From Streptomyces sp. NRRL S-37 (GTDB lineage Bacteria > Actinomycetota > Actinomycetes > Streptomycetales > Streptomycetaceae): a stretch of 64,000 nt of DNA. Both the position numbers and the translations under genes were made by a program. Positions 8,454 to 20,294 of this stretch are shown here, piece by piece. Every line of letters starts with the position of its first letter. Within the stretch, counting starts at the first letter, position 1. Location: assembly GCF_000721605.1 (NCBI RefSeq), contig NZ_JOIZ01000019.1:310001-374000 (forward strand), written 5' to 3'. The notes beneath the pieces are model-generated. The model was not told where the DNA came from. It searched no databases and was given only the letters and a program-made list of their open reading frames with translations.

Positions 8454-11122
8454 TGGAGTCGGCCGAGATCCGCCGCCGCTGGCTGAGCTTCTTCGAGGAG
8501 CGCGGGCACACCGTCGTCCCGTCGGCGTCGCTCATCGCGGACGACCCGACTCTGCTGCTCGTCCCGGCCGGCATGGTGCCCTTCAAGCCCTACTTCCTCG
8601 GCGAGGTCAAGCCGCCCTTCGACCGCGCCACCAGCGTGCAGAAGTGCGTGCGCACCCCCGACATCGAAGAGGTCGGCAAGACCACCCGCCACGGCACGTT
8701 CTTCCAGATGTGCGGCAACTTCTCCTTCGGTGACTACTTCAAGGAAGGCGCCATCAAGTACGCCTGGGAGCTGCTCACCAGCTCCCAGGACGAGGGCGGT
8801 TACGGCCTCGACCCCGAGCGCCTGTGGATCACCGTCTACCAGGACGACGACGAGGCCGAGCGGATCTGGCACGACGTCGTGGGTGTCCCGTCCGAGCGCA
8901 TCCAGCGCCTGGGCAAGAAGGACAACTACTGGGACATGGGCGTCCCTGGCCCCTGCGGCCCCTGCTCCGAGATCAACTACGACCGCGGCCCCGAGTTCGG
9001 TGCCGAGGGCGGCCCCGCCGTCAACGACGAGCGGTACGTGGAGATCTGGAACCTCGTCTTCATGCAGTACGAGCGGGGCGAGGGCCCGGGCAAGGACTAC
9101 CCGATCCTCGGTGACCTGCCGAGCCAGAACATCGACACGGGCCTCGGCCTGGAGCGGCTCGCCATGATTCTGCAGGGCGTGCAGAACATGTACGAGATCG
9201 ACACCTCCATGGCCGTCATCAACAAGGCCACCGAGCTGACCGGCGTGGCCTACGGCGACGCCCACGCCTCCGACGTCTCGCTCCGCGTGGTCACCGACCA
9301 CATGCGCACCTCCGTGATGCTCATCGGCGACGGTGTCACCCCCGGCAACGAGGGCCGCGGCTACGTGCTGCGCCGCATCATGCGCCGCGCCATCCGCAAC
9401 ATGCGCCTGCTCGGCGCCACCGGTCCGGTCGTCAAGGACCTCGTCGACGTCGTGATCGGGATGATGGGGCAGCAGTACCCCGAGCTCATCACCGACCGCG
9501 AGCGGATCGAGAAGGTCGCCCTCGCCGAGGAGAACGCCTTCCTCAAGACACTGAAGGCCGGCACCAACATCCTCGACACCGCCGTCAGCGACACCAAGGC
9601 CGCCGGCGGCACGGTCCTCGCCGGCGACAAGGCCTTCCTGCTCCACGACACCTGGGGCTTCCCGATCGACCTCACCCTGGAGATGGCCGCCGAGCAGGGG
9701 CTCTCCGTGGACGAGGAGGGATTCCGGCGCCTGATGAAGGAGCAGCGGGAGCGCGCCAAGGCCGACGCCCAGGCCAAGAAGACCGGCCACGCCGACATGG
9801 GCGCCTACCGCGAGATCGCCGACCGCGCCGGTGCCACCGACTTCATCGGCTACACCGACACCGAGGGCGAGTCCACGGTCGTCGGCATCCTCGTCGACGG
9901 CGTCTCCTCGCCGGCCGCCACCGAGGGCGACGAGGTCGAGATCGTCCTCGACCGCACCCCGTTCTACGCCGAGGGCGGCGGCCAGATCGGCGACACCGGC
10001 CGCATCAAGGTCGACACCGGTGCCGTCGTCGAGATCCGCGACTGCCAGAAGCCGGTCCCGGGCGTCTACGTCCACAAGGGCGTCGTCCAGGTCGGCGAGG
10101 TCACCGTCGGCGCCAAGGCCCACGCCTCCATCGACGGCCGCCGCCGCACGGCCATCGCCCGCGCCCACTCGGCCACCCACCTCACCCACCAGGCCCTGCG
10201 CGACGCCCTCGGCCCGACGGCCGCGCAGGCCGGCTCCGAGAACCAGCCCGGCCGCTTCCGCTTCGACTTCGGCTCCCCGTCCGCCGTACCGACGGCCGTG
10301 ATGACCGACGTCGAGCAGAAGATCAACGAGGTGCTCGCCCGCGACCTCGACGTCCGCGCCGACGTCATGGGCATCGACGAGGCCAAGAAGCAGGGCGCCA
10401 TCGCCGAGTTCGGCGAGAAGTACGGCGAGCGCGTGCGCGTGGTCACCATCGGCGACTTCTCCAAGGAGCTGTGCGGCGGCACCCACGTGCACAACACCTC
10501 CCAGCTCGGCCTGGTCAAGCTGCTCGGCGAGTCGTCCATCGGCTCGGGTGTGCGCCGTATCGAGGCCCTGGTCGGCGTGGACGCCTACAACTTCCTCGCC
10601 CGGGAGCACACGGTCGTCGCCCAGCTCCAGGAGCTGATCAAGGGCCGCCCGGAGGAGCTTCCGGAGAAGGTCTCCGCCATGCTCGGCAAGCTGAAGGACG
10701 CCGAGAAGGAGATCGAGAAGTTCCGCGCCGAGAAGGTCCTCCAGGCCGCCGCCGGTCTCGCCGAGTCCGCCAAGGACGTCCGTGGCGTCGCCCTGGTCAC
10801 CGGCCAGGTCCCCGACGGCACCACGCCGGACGACCTGCGCAAGCTGGTCCTCGACGTGCGGGGCCGCATCCAGGGCGGCCGGGCCGCCGTCGTCGCCCTG
10901 TTCACCGTGAACAACGGCAAGCCGCTGACGGTCATCGCCACCAACGAGGCCGCCCGCGAGCGCGGCCTCAAGGCCGGTGACCTGGTCCGCACCGCCGCCA
11001 AGACCCTCGGCGGCGGCGGTGGCGGCAAGCCGGACGTCGCCCAGGGCGGCGGCCAGAACCCGGCCGCCGTCGGCGAGGCCGTCGACGCCGTCGAGCGGCT
11101 CGTGGCGGACACCGCCAAGTGA
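8453..11122 (+). CDS. alaS: Alanyl-tRNA synthetase
   Basis: 889 aa, full length. The class II catalytic domain is at the N-terminus ([20 protein letters not shown], then [34 protein letters not shown]). The editing domain has the zinc ligands H-x3-H in [10 protein letters not shown] and the distal CGGTHV motif near residue 675. The C-terminal C-Ala domain is glycine-rich ([16 protein letters not shown]), which is standard for AlaRS. It charges tRNA-Ala and hydrolyses mischarged Ser/Gly. Translation overlaps both the upstream gene and ruvX. Confidence 0.98.
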   Translation: MESAEIRRRWLSFFEERGHTVVPSASLIADDPTLLLVPAGMVPFKPYFLGEVKPPFDRATSVQKCVRTPDIEEVGKTTRHGTFFQMCGNFSFGDYFKEGAIKYAWELLTSSQDEGGYGLDPERLWITVYQDDDEAERIWHDVVGVPSERIQRLGKKDNYWDMGVPGPCGPCSEINYDRGPEFGAEGGPAVNDERYVEIWNLVFMQYERGEGPGKDYPILGDLPSQNIDTGLGLERLAMILQGVQNMYEIDTSMAVINKATELTGVAYGDAHASDVSLRVVTDHMRTSVMLIGDGVTPGNEGRGYVLRRIMRRAIRNMRLLGATGPVVKDLVDVVIGMMGQQYPELITDRERIEKVALAEENAFLKTLKAGTNILDTAVSDTKAAGGTVLAGDKAFLLHDTWGFPIDLTLEMAAEQGLSVDEEGFRRLMKEQRERAKADAQAKKTGHADMGAYREIADRAGATDFIGYTDTEGESTVVGILVDGVSSPAATEGDEVEIVLDRTPFYAEGGGQIGDTGRIKVDTGAVVEIRDCQKPVPGVYVHKGVVQVGEVTVGAKAHASIDGRRRTAIARAHSATHLTHQALRDALGPTAAQAGSENQPGRFRFDFGSPSAVPTAVMTDVEQKINEVLARDLDVRADVMGIDEAKKQGAIAEFGEKYGERVRVVTIGDFSKELCGGTHVHNTSQLGLVKLLGESSIGSGVRRIEALVGVDAYNFLAREHTVVAQLQELIKGRPEELPEKVSAMLGKLKDAEKEIEKFRAEKVLQAAAGLAESAKDVRGVALVTGQVPDGTTPDDLRKLVLDVRGRIQGGRAAVVALFTVNNGKPLTVIATNEAARERGLKAGDLVRTAAKTLGGGGGGKPDVAQGGGQNPAAVGEAVDAVERLVADTAK

Positions 11123-11622
11123 ACGACCCGGTGAACGAGCAGACGGACGGCCCGGCGATGCGCCGGGGCCGCCGTCTCGCGATCGACGTCGGGGACGCCC
11201 GTATCGGGGTCGCCTCGTGCGACCCCGACGGGATCCTCGCCACGCCGGTCGAGACCGTCCCCGGCCGGGACGTCCCCGCCGCCCACCGCAGGCTGCGGCA
11301 GCTCGTCGAGGAGTACGAGCCGATCGAGGTCGTCGTCGGTCTCCCCCGCTCCCTCAAGGGGGGCGAGGGCCCGGCCGCGGCCAAGGTCAGGGGGTTCGCG
11401 CAGGAGCTGGCCCGTATGATCATTCCCGTTCCGGTACGACTCGTCGACGAACGCATGACGACGGTGACGGCGAGTCAGGGACTGCGCGCCTCGGGCGTGA
11501 AGTCCAGGAAGGGACGTTCCGTCATCGACCAGGCGGCCGCTGTGATCATCCTTCAGCAGGCGCTTGAATCCGAACGGGTGTCAGGCAGACCACCCGGTGA
11601 GGGCGTCGAAGTGGTCATCTGA
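11119..11622 (+). CDS. ruvX: RuvX/YqgF family Holliday junction resolvase-like nuclease
   Basis: 167 aa; GTG 11119 overlaps the alaS stop. RNase H-like fold with the family motifs [14 protein letters not shown] (first catalytic Asp), [14 protein letters not shown] and VDERMTTV, ending in [16 protein letters not shown] (last catalytic Asp). YqgF proteins act in 16S rRNA 5'-end maturation in E. coli and resemble RuvC resolvases; the name does not fix the in vivo role. It is part of the alaS-mltG-aro run. Confidence 0.94.
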   Translation: MNDPVNEQTDGPAMRRGRRLAIDVGDARIGVASCDPDGILATPVETVPGRDVPAAHRRLRQLVEEYEPIEVVVGLPRSLKGGEGPAAAKVRGFAQELARMIIPVPVRLVDERMTTVTASQGLRASGVKSRKGRSVIDQAAAVIILQQALESERVSGRPPGEGVEVVI

Positions 11623-11749
11623 TCGCGATACGGTAACGTTCCGCGCCATGCGGACGGTGTTCGAACAGCCGCCGCACAGAGAGAGGCGGTACGGGAGCCG
11701 TGGTCTTCAGGTGGCCGGGCGACCACCGCCTCGCGGCTCTAGGGGATCG

Positions 11750-13501
11750 ATGACTGAGTATGGCCGGGGCCAGGGCTCCGAACCGTGGCATCCGGACGAC
11801 CCGTTGTACGGGGACGGCGGATGGGGCGGACAGCAGACCCAGCAGGGTCAGCAGTCCCCCTACGGCGGCCAGCCACAGCAGTATCCGCAGCAGCCGCAGG
11901 CGCAGCAGCAGTACGGCGACTGGGGCACCGGTGAGCAGCACGGGTACGGCGGGCAGCAGTACCCGCAGTACGACCAGCAGCAACAGCCGCAGTACGACCA
12001 GCAGCAGTACGATCCTCAGCAGCAGCCGCAGTACGACCAGCAGCAGTACGATCCTCAGCAGCAGCAACAGCCGCAGTACGACCAGAACGGCTGGCCCACG
12101 GGTTCCTACCCGCAGGACCCCTACGCGGCCGGCCCGGCGGACCCGTACGCGCAGCAGGCCGGGACGTACGGCGGGGGCGGGGAACAGCCCGATCACTACG
12201 GCACCCCCGACGCCTACCCGCCGCCCGAACCGCCCGGCCGCCGCCGTGCCGAACCCGAGCCGGAGACCGACTGGGACCCGGGCCCCGACCAGGGCGAACA
12301 CGCCTTCTTCGCGGGCGGTGGCGACGACGACGCCCCCGGCGACAACGATGACGGCCCCGACGGCGAGCCGGACGACCGGAGCGGGCGCGGCGAGCGCCGG
12401 GGCCGGGGCGGCAAGGAGAAGAAGCGACGCAGTGGCCTGGCCTGTCTCGTCGTGGTCGTGGTCTTCGGCGGCGGCATCGCCGGTGTCGGATACTTCGGCT
12501 ACCAGTTCTACCAGGATCGTTTCGGCAGCGCCCCGGACTTCGCGGGGGCCGGCAACGGCGAGCAGGTGACCGTCACGATCCCCAAGGGCGCCGGCGGATA
12601 CGCCATCGGCCAGGAGCTCAAGAAGATGGGCGTGGTCAAGAGCGTCGACGCCTTCGTCGCGGCCCAGGCGGCCAACCCGGAGGGCAAGACCATCCAGGAC
12701 GGCGTCTACACGCTGGAGAAGGAGATGTCGGCCGCGAGCGCGGTCGAACTGATGCTCAGCCCCAAGAGCCGCGACAACCTGATCATCGCCGAGGGCAAGC
12801 GCAACATCGCCATCTACGAGCTGATCGACAAGCGTCTCAAGGTGGACGAGGGCACCACGGCCAAGGTCGCCGAGACCAAGTGGAAGACCCTCGGCCTGCC
12901 CGACTGGGCCGTGAACCACGAGGACGTCAAGGACCCGCTCGAAGGCTTCCTCTATCCGTCCAGCTACGCCGTCGCCAAGGGGCAGAAGCCCGAGGACGTG
13001 CTGAAACAGATGGTGGCTCGTGCCACCGAGAAGTACGAGGAGCTGAACTTCGAGGGGAAGGCCGAGAGCCTCGGTCTCGAAGGGCCGTGGGAGCTGGTGA
13101 CGGTCGCGAGCTTGGTCCAGGCGGAGGGCAAGACCCACGACGACTTCCGCAAGATGTCCGAGGTCATCTACAACCGGCTGAAGACCACCAACACCGAGAC
13201 GAACCGGAAACTCCAGTTCGACTCGACCTTCAACTATCTCTTGGGCCAGAGCGAGATCGACATCTCCGAGTCGGAGATCAACAGCAACCCCGACCCGTAC
13301 AACACGTACACCAACGCGGGCCTGCCGCCCGGCCCGATCGGCAACCCGGGCGAGGAGGCGCTGCAGGCCGCGCTGAACCCGACGAGCGACGGCTGGATGT
13401 ACTTCGTCGCCACGGACGGCATGCACGAGACCGAGTTCGCCAAGACCATCGCCGAGCACGAGAAGCTCGTCGAGAAGTTCAACGCGTCGAGGAAGAACTG
13501 A
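11750..13501 (+). CDS. mltG: Endolytic murein transglycosylase MltG with Q/Y-rich N-terminal repeats
   Basis: 583 aa from ATG 11750 (AGGGGATCG upstream). A cytoplasmic N-terminus of about 220 residues is very rich in Gln, Tyr and Pro, with near-repeats of QPQYDQQQYDPQQ, then an acidic and an R/K-rich stretch, one membrane segment (GLACLVVVVVFGGGIAGVGYFGY) and the YceG domain. The catalytic Glu lies in SLVQAEGKTHDDF, followed by the conserved VIYNRL and LPPGPIGNPG motifs. MltG cleaves nascent glycan strands at the membrane and sets their length. The stop overlaps the aroE start. The repetitive N-terminus is far longer than in E. coli MltG. Confidence 0.95.
   Translation: MTEYGRGQGSEPWHPDDPLYGDGGWGGQQTQQGQQSPYGGQPQQYPQQPQAQQQYGDWGTGEQHGYGGQQYPQYDQQQQPQYDQQQYDPQQQPQYDQQQYDPQQQQQPQYDQNGWPTGSYPQDPYAAGPADPYAQQAGTYGGGGEQPDHYGTPDAYPPPEPPGRRRAEPEPETDWDPGPDQGEHAFFAGGGDDDAPGDNDDGPDGEPDDRSGRGERRGRGGKEKKRRSGLACLVVVVVFGGGIAGVGYFGYQFYQDRFGSAPDFAGAGNGEQVTVTIPKGAGGYAIGQELKKMGVVKSVDAFVAAQAANPEGKTIQDGVYTLEKEMSAASAVELMLSPKSRDNLIIAEGKRNIAIYELIDKRLKVDEGTTAKVAETKWKTLGLPDWAVNHEDVKDPLEGFLYPSSYAVAKGQKPEDVLKQMVARATEKYEELNFEGKAESLGLEGPWELVTVASLVQAEGKTHDDFRKMSEVIYNRLKTTNTETNRKLQFDSTFNYLLGQSEIDISESEINSNPDPYNTYTNAGLPPGPIGNPGEEALQAALNPTSDGWMYFVATDGMHETEFAKTIAEHEKLVEKFNASRKN
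11987..12064 (+). repeat. Two perfect 39-bp tandem repeats inside mltG
   Basis: Units 11987-12025 and 12026-12064 are identical and encode a 13-residue Q/Y/D/P-rich period; a partial third unit begins at 12071. The exact identity, including synonymous positions, indicates recent expansion by slippage or unequal recombination. Confidence 0.9.
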
Positions 13502-14328
13502 TGCCCGCCGCCCGCAGGGCCGCCGTACTCGGCTCCCCGATCGCCCACTCCCTCTCCCCGGTGCTGCACCGCGCCGCCTACGCCGAGCTGGGCCTGGAGG
13601 GCTGGACGTACGACCGCTTCGAAGTCGACGAGAAGTCCCTGCCCGGCTTCTTCGACACGCTCGGCACCGAGTGGGCGGGGCTGTCGCTGACCATGCCGCT
13701 GAAGCGGGCGGTGATCCCGCTGCTCGACTCGGTCAGCGAGACCGCGGCCTCGGTCGAGGCGGTCAACACGGTCGTCCTCACGCCGGACGGCCGCCGGACC
13801 GGCGACAACACCGACATCCCCGGAATGATCGCCGCCCTGCGCGAGCACGGCATCGACAAGGTGGAGTCCGCCGCCGTCATCGGCGCGGGCGCCACCGCCT
13901 CCTCCGCCCTTGCCGCGCTGGCCCGGATCTGCTCGGGCGAGGTCACCGTGTACGTCCGCAGCGAGACCCGCGCGACGGAGATGCGGCAGTGGGCCGAGCG
14001 GCTCGGCGTCACGGTCCGCATCGCCGCCTGGGACGACGCGGAGCAGGCCCTGCACGCCCCGCTGGTCGTCAGCACCACTCCGGCCGGCGTCACGGACACC
14101 CTCGCCGAGGCCGTCCCGGAACGCCCCACGGCCCTCTTCGACGTGCTCTACGACCCGTGGCCGACCGTCCTCGCCGCTCGCTGGTCGGCGTACGGGGGTG
14201 CCGTGGTCAGCGGGCTGGACCTGCTGGTGCACCAGGCGGTGCTCCAGGTGGAGCAGATGACGGGGCGCTCACCGGCCCCGCTGGAGGCCATGCGAAAAGC
14301 GGGCGAGCGGGCGCTCGCGGCCCGCTAG
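13501..14328 (+). CDS. aroE: Shikimate dehydrogenase
   Basis: 275 aa; ATG 13501 overlaps the mltG stop (ACTGATG). The substrate-binding N-domain has GSPIAHSLSPVLHRAAY; the catalytic Lys lies in LTMPLKRAVIP, and the partner Asp in NTDIPGM. The nucleotide-binding segment GAGATASSAL replaces the more usual GAGGAA but keeps GxGxxxS. It reduces 3-dehydroshikimate to shikimate with NADPH. Its neighbours aroC, aroK and aroB supply other shikimate steps. The C-terminus is about 10 residues longer than in E. coli. Confidence 0.95.
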   Translation: MPAARRAAVLGSPIAHSLSPVLHRAAYAELGLEGWTYDRFEVDEKSLPGFFDTLGTEWAGLSLTMPLKRAVIPLLDSVSETAASVEAVNTVVLTPDGRRTGDNTDIPGMIAALREHGIDKVESAAVIGAGATASSALAALARICSGEVTVYVRSETRATEMRQWAERLGVTVRIAAWDDAEQALHAPLVVSTTPAGVTDTLAEAVPERPTALFDVLYDPWPTVLAARWSAYGGAVVSGLDLLVHQAVLQVEQMTGRSPAPLEAMRKAGERALAAR

Positions 14329-14331
14329 GAT
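14326..14331 (+). promoter_or_regulatory. Candidate -10 box overlapping the aroE stop codon
   Basis: TAGGAT, an exact TAGRRT match, overlaps the TAG stop of aroE, 51 bp before the start of the repeat-protein gene. No clear -35 is present. It could give that gene and aroC separate expression. Confidence 0.3.
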
Positions 14332-14381
14332 CCACCCTCGGTTCCGCAGGGGGCGGAGCACAGGGGAGGGGAACGCGTTCC

Positions 14382-14813
14382 ATGTCCGCAGGTATGCCGC
14401 TGGCGTCGGTGAAGTCCCAGATATTCGAGTCCGTGCTGGGTTTCCTGCCCGACTGGGTGCAGATCACGGTGCTGGCCCTGATCGTGCTCGCCGTCGTCGC
14501 GTCCTGGGTCGTCAAGATCAAGCGCAAGATCGCGTACCGCCGTGCCGTCCGCGACGGCCGGCCGATCCACGCGGCGGCCCAGTACGGCCAGGGCAGCGGC
14601 GCGGACCACCTGGGCCAGTACGCGCCGCAGCAGAACCGGCCCGCGCCGCAGGCCGTCCAGCAGCCGAGCGGCGCCGACTATCTCGGCCCGTACGCGCCGC
14701 GGCAGCAGGGCGGCGACGCCGGCCACCAGGGTGCCCGTGCTCCGCAGCCGAGCGGGGCCGACTTCCTCGGCGCCTACGCGCCCCAGCCCCGTCGGGGTGA
14801 CGGCCAGGCCTGA
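14382..14813 (+). CDS. Single-span membrane protein with three S-G-A-D-x-L-G-x-Y-A-P repeats
   Basis: 143 aa from ATG 14382 with GGGGAGGGG upstream. Residues about 22-42 (WVQITVLALIVLAVVASWVV) form one membrane helix followed by a basic stop-transfer stretch (KIKRKIAYRR). The rest is low-complexity with three spaced copies of SGAD-(H/Y/F)-LG-(Q/P/A)-YAP. I do not recognise the family and assign no function. It sits between aroE and aroC, away from any obvious membrane partner except mltG upstream, so a cell-envelope role is possible but unproven. Confidence 0.8.
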   Translation: MSAGMPLASVKSQIFESVLGFLPDWVQITVLALIVLAVVASWVVKIKRKIAYRRAVRDGRPIHAAAQYGQGSGADHLGQYAPQQNRPAPQAVQQPSGADYLGPYAPRQQGGDAGHQGARAPQPSGADFLGAYAPQPRRGDGQA

Positions 14814-14996
14814 TCCCTCCGCCGCCCGGCCCGTGCTCCCGCCCGTCCGCCTGATGGACCGGCGGCCGGACACCCGGCCCGGACGTGGGAGGATCGGAGG
14901 TGGCGGACCGGGGCCGCGCACCCCGTCACGCCGCAGCCGTGCACGAGGACACGTGTACGCAGGGCAGTACCGGGGCGCGAGCATTGAGGAGCACCG

Positions 14997-17781
<2,785 letters not shown>

Positions 17782-17935
17782 CCCGGGCACTCATCCCCGC
17801 CCCCGGCCGTTCACACAACGACGGCAGGGGGCGGTACCGTTCGGTAGCACGCGGGTCACCCCCGCTGTCAGCGCCCCATCGCGCCCCACCCCGCCCCCCG
17901 CAGGTCCGCCCCCCGCGGGCCCGCGGCACGCCTCG

Positions 17936-18595
17936 ATGCCCCCGCCGCCGGACACCACCGGCCATGTACCGCTGCCGCCCGGCGGCCCGGTCGCCATGCC
18001 CAGCCCGCCGCAGGCCCCCACGGCGCCCGACCCGGCCGGCACGATCATCGCCGTACTGCTCATAGGTCCCGCGGGCGCAGGCAAGACGAGCGTGGCCAAG
18101 TACTGGGCGGACCACCGCCGGGTGCCGACCGCCCACATCAGCCTCGACGACGTACGCGAGTGGGTCCGCTCCGGTTTCGCCGACCCGCAGTCCGGGTGGA
18201 ACGACCACTCCGAGGCGCAGTACCGCCTGGCCCGCCGCACCTGCGGCTTCGCCGCCCGCAACTTCCTCGCCAACGGGATCTCGTGCATCCTCGACGACGC
18301 GGTCTTCCCCGACCGCCCGGTCGTCGGCCTCGGCGGCTGGAAGCGGCACGTGGGCCCCGGCCTGCTCCCCGTGGTCCTCCTCCCCGGCCTGGACATCGTC
18401 CTCGAGCGCAACGCGGAACGCTCCGGCAACCGCCGGCTCACCGACGAGGAAGTCGCCCGTATCCACGGCCGGATGGCCGGCTGGTACGGCTCGGGACTCC
18501 CCATCATCGACAACTCCCAGCTGGACATACCGGAAACGGCCCGCGTCCTGGACGACGTCCTGACCCGCGCGATAGCGAGCCCTCCGCAGTGGTGA
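17936..18595 (+). CDS. P-loop ATP-binding protein, predicted small-molecule or nucleotide kinase-like
   Basis: 219 aa from ATG 17936; the frame is open upstream to 17708 but lacks other good starts, and no ribosome site is obvious. After a proline-rich N-terminus (about 30 residues) comes a Walker A GPAGAGKTSVAKYWA, then SLDDVREWVRSGFADPQSGW, the CILDDAVFP strand and a C-terminal RNAERSGNRRLTDEEVARIHGRM helix. This layout resembles zeta-toxin/AAA_33 predicted kinases. Substrate unknown and no antitoxin partner is visible. Start is uncertain. Confidence 0.72.
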   Translation: MPPPPDTTGHVPLPPGGPVAMPSPPQAPTAPDPAGTIIAVLLIGPAGAGKTSVAKYWADHRRVPTAHISLDDVREWVRSGFADPQSGWNDHSEAQYRLARRTCGFAARNFLANGISCILDDAVFPDRPVVGLGGWKRHVGPGLLPVVLLPGLDIVLERNAERSGNRRLTDEEVARIHGRMAGWYGSGLPIIDNSQLDIPETARVLDDVLTRAIASPPQW

Positions 18596-18794
18596 ACACG
18601 GAGTTCCTGTAGCCGCCCCCTTTGCCGCAGCAGCCGCCCTGAGGGCCAGAGGTACCGGACGCACGGCTGGACTGCCCGCAACCGGGCACGACTGCTCGCC
18701 AGTCGGTGGTGCCCGGGGGCGGGGTGTGGCGAGCCGCGCCCGCGGGGTGCCTCCCCCACTCCCGACTCCGCTTGAGCGGGGGGACACCCCCATC

Positions 18795-18868
18795 GCCCAC
18801 CCGTGCCGCCCTGGGGGGTACCTCCCAGGCCCTTTCTGGCTCTGGGGAGGCACGACTGCCCGCGGCTG
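18795..18868 (-). repeat. Dispersed palindromic repeat, copy with enlarged loop
   Basis: The outer arms GCCCACCCGTGCCGCC (18795-18810) and GGCACGACTGCCCGCGGCTG (18849-18868) match, in reverse complement, 53734-53749 (16/16) and 53709-53728 (19/20). At 53 kb the arms are 5 bp apart; here they are separated by 38 bp that contain a small palindrome of their own (CTGGG...CCCAG). Confidence 0.75.
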
Positions 18869-18915
18869 GGTATTGCTGTTGCCGGGTCGTGCCGCAGACG
18901 CCGACGGACCGGAGC

Positions 18916-19024
18916 GGGGTGTGGGGGTGCGGCGGAGCCCGCCGCTTACCTGGTCCCCGCCCGGTTCACTGTGGCGGCACCGGAGGGGCGCGACTGCGGC
19001 GGGCGAGCCGCACCCCCACACCCC
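18916..19024. repeat. 109-bp nested inverted repeat
   Basis: Outer arms 18916-18933 and 19007-19024 are a perfect 18-bp inverted repeat; after a 3/2-nt internal loop a second perfect 9-bp stem follows (18937-18945 with 18996-19004), leaving a loop of about 50 nt. As RNA this would be a very stable hairpin, or a cruciform as DNA. It could terminate the upstream gene, or be a small repeat element. Confidence 0.85.
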
Positions 19025-19117
19025 CGACCCCACGACGCGACCGCACGCGCCCCCGCCGCACCCCCACTCGGCCCCGCCCGACCGGCGACATCCAGCCACC
19101 ACTCCTACGCTCGAAGA

Positions 19118-20224
19118 ATGTCAGAGGTCTACGCGGTCCGCCGTACCCGGCTACGGGAATGCTGCAACGCGGGCGGCAGCGCGGCGGCGCTGGTGTCCCG
19201 GCCCGCAAACGTGCGCTACCTCGCAGGCGCCGCCCCCGAAGGCGCCGTGCTGCTGCTGGGCAGGACCGAGGACCTACTGGTCTGCGCCGCCCCGCCCGAC
19301 GACCGCTCCCCCCAGAGCCATCCCGACGAATCCCTGCGCGTCCACGTCGTCCCCGGCATCGGCGGCGACGCCGCCGTCGTCGCCGCCGGCCTCGCCGCCG
19401 GCCAGGACATCGACTCCCTCGCCGTCGAGGAACACCACCTCACCGTGACCCGCCACCGTGCGATCCGCGACGCCGCCCCCCGCCTCCGCCTCGCCGGCAT
19501 CGGCTGCGCCGTCGAACAGCTCCGCGTCGTCAAGGACGAGGAAGAGATCTCCTGCCTCCGCATCGGCGCGGAGATCGCCGACCAGGCCCTCGGCGAACTC
19601 CTGGAGTCCATCCTCGTCGGCCGCACCGAACGCCACCTCGCCCTCGAACTCGAACGCCGCCTCGTCGACCACGGCGCCGACGGCCCCGCCTTCCCCACCT
19701 CCGTCGCCACCGGCCCGAACGCCGGCCGCCCCGGACACCGTCCCACCGACCGCCGCGTCGAGGAGGGCGACTTCCTCTCCGTCTGCCTCGGCGCCACCTA
19801 CCGCGGCTACCGCTGCGAGATCGGCCGTACGTTCGTCATCGGCACGGCCCCCGCGGACTGGCAGATCGAGCTCTACGACCTCGTCTTCTCCGCCCAGAGG
19901 GCCGGACGCGAGTCCCTCGTTCCCGGCGCGGCCTGCCGCGACGTGGACCGGGCCGCCCGCCAGGTACTGGACTCCGCCGGGTACGCCGAGGCCCTCCCCG
20001 CGCTCACCGGCCACGGCGTCGGACTCGAAATCGACGAGGACCCTCAATTGACCCCCGCGGCCATGGGTAAACTGGACGCTTGTGTGCCGGTCACCGTCGA
20101 ACCGGGGGTCCACCTCCCGGGCCGGGGCGGGGTCCGGATCGATGACACGCTCGTCGTGCGCCCCGAGGCGGACGGCGGACCCGAGCTACTCACCATCACG
20201 ACCAAGGAGCTGCTCGCGCTCTAG
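19118..20224 (+). CDS. M24 (Xaa-Pro aminopeptidase-like) homologue with substituted metal ligands
   Basis: 368 aa from ATG 19118. N-terminal creatinase-like domain (about 1-130) and pita-bread domain (about 140-368) are clear by [27 protein letters not shown] and [19 protein letters not shown]. Against the usual ligand set of PepQ/PepP (Asp, Asp, His, Glu, Glu) I read Cys223, Glu234, His299, Glu328 and Asp342, so three of five positions are changed. It may be a peptidase with altered metal use or a non-catalytic relative. It lies just upstream of efp and probably shares its transcript. Confidence 0.85.
   Translation: MSEVYAVRRTRLRECCNAGGSAAALVSRPANVRYLAGAAPEGAVLLLGRTEDLLVCAAPPDDRSPQSHPDESLRVHVVPGIGGDAAVVAAGLAAGQDIDSLAVEEHHLTVTRHRAIRDAAPRLRLAGIGCAVEQLRVVKDEEEISCLRIGAEIADQALGELLESILVGRTERHLALELERRLVDHGADGPAFPTSVATGPNAGRPGHRPTDRRVEEGDFLSVCLGATYRGYRCEIGRTFVIGTAPADWQIELYDLVFSAQRAGRESLVPGAACRDVDRAARQVLDSAGYAEALPALTGHGVGLEIDEDPQLTPAAMGKLDACVPVTVEPGVHLPGRGGVRIDDTLVVRPEADGGPELLTITTKELLAL
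20048..20073 (+). promoter_or_regulatory. Possible internal promoter for efp-nusB
   Basis: TTGACC (20048-20053) and TAAACT (20068-20073) lie inside the end of the peptidase gene, about 220 bp before efp. The 14-bp spacing is shorter than the usual 17-18, so this is only suggestive. Confidence 0.25.
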
Positions 20225-20294
20225 CCCCACGCTGGGCGCGGGCGCAGGCCCCGGCCGTCGTCCACGTCAGTCCAGTCCAGGAGATTCCGCAACC

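Larger units (their letters stand above)
18596..19117 (+). other. 522-bp intergenic region full of inverted and dispersed repeats
   Basis: No convincing gene in either strand. It holds at least three inverted repeats: CCGGGCAC/GTGCCCGG (18682-18716), GGCACGAC/GTCGTGCC (18849-18893) and the large one at 18916-19024. A segment (18795-18868) has both of its arms repeated in reverse orientation at 53709-53749. The GC-rich block ending CTTGAGCGGGGGGAC (about 18750-18790) resembles a repeat I recall in many Streptomyces intergenic regions. Confidence 0.8.

Noticed and set aside
8354..10609. 751-residue open frame antisense to alaS, and similar long antisense frames opposite mltG, davB and the deacetylase fusion
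   Set aside because: Mirror frames of genuine genes with no ribosome site and no recognisable domains.
11970..12090. CRISPR array
   Set aside because: The 39-bp repeats are contiguous, without spacers, and encode an in-frame Q/Y-rich part of MltG.
17936..18595. Zeta-toxin of a toxin-antitoxin pair
   Set aside because: The P-loop layout is similar but no small antitoxin gene adjoins it and the locus looks chromosomal and conserved.
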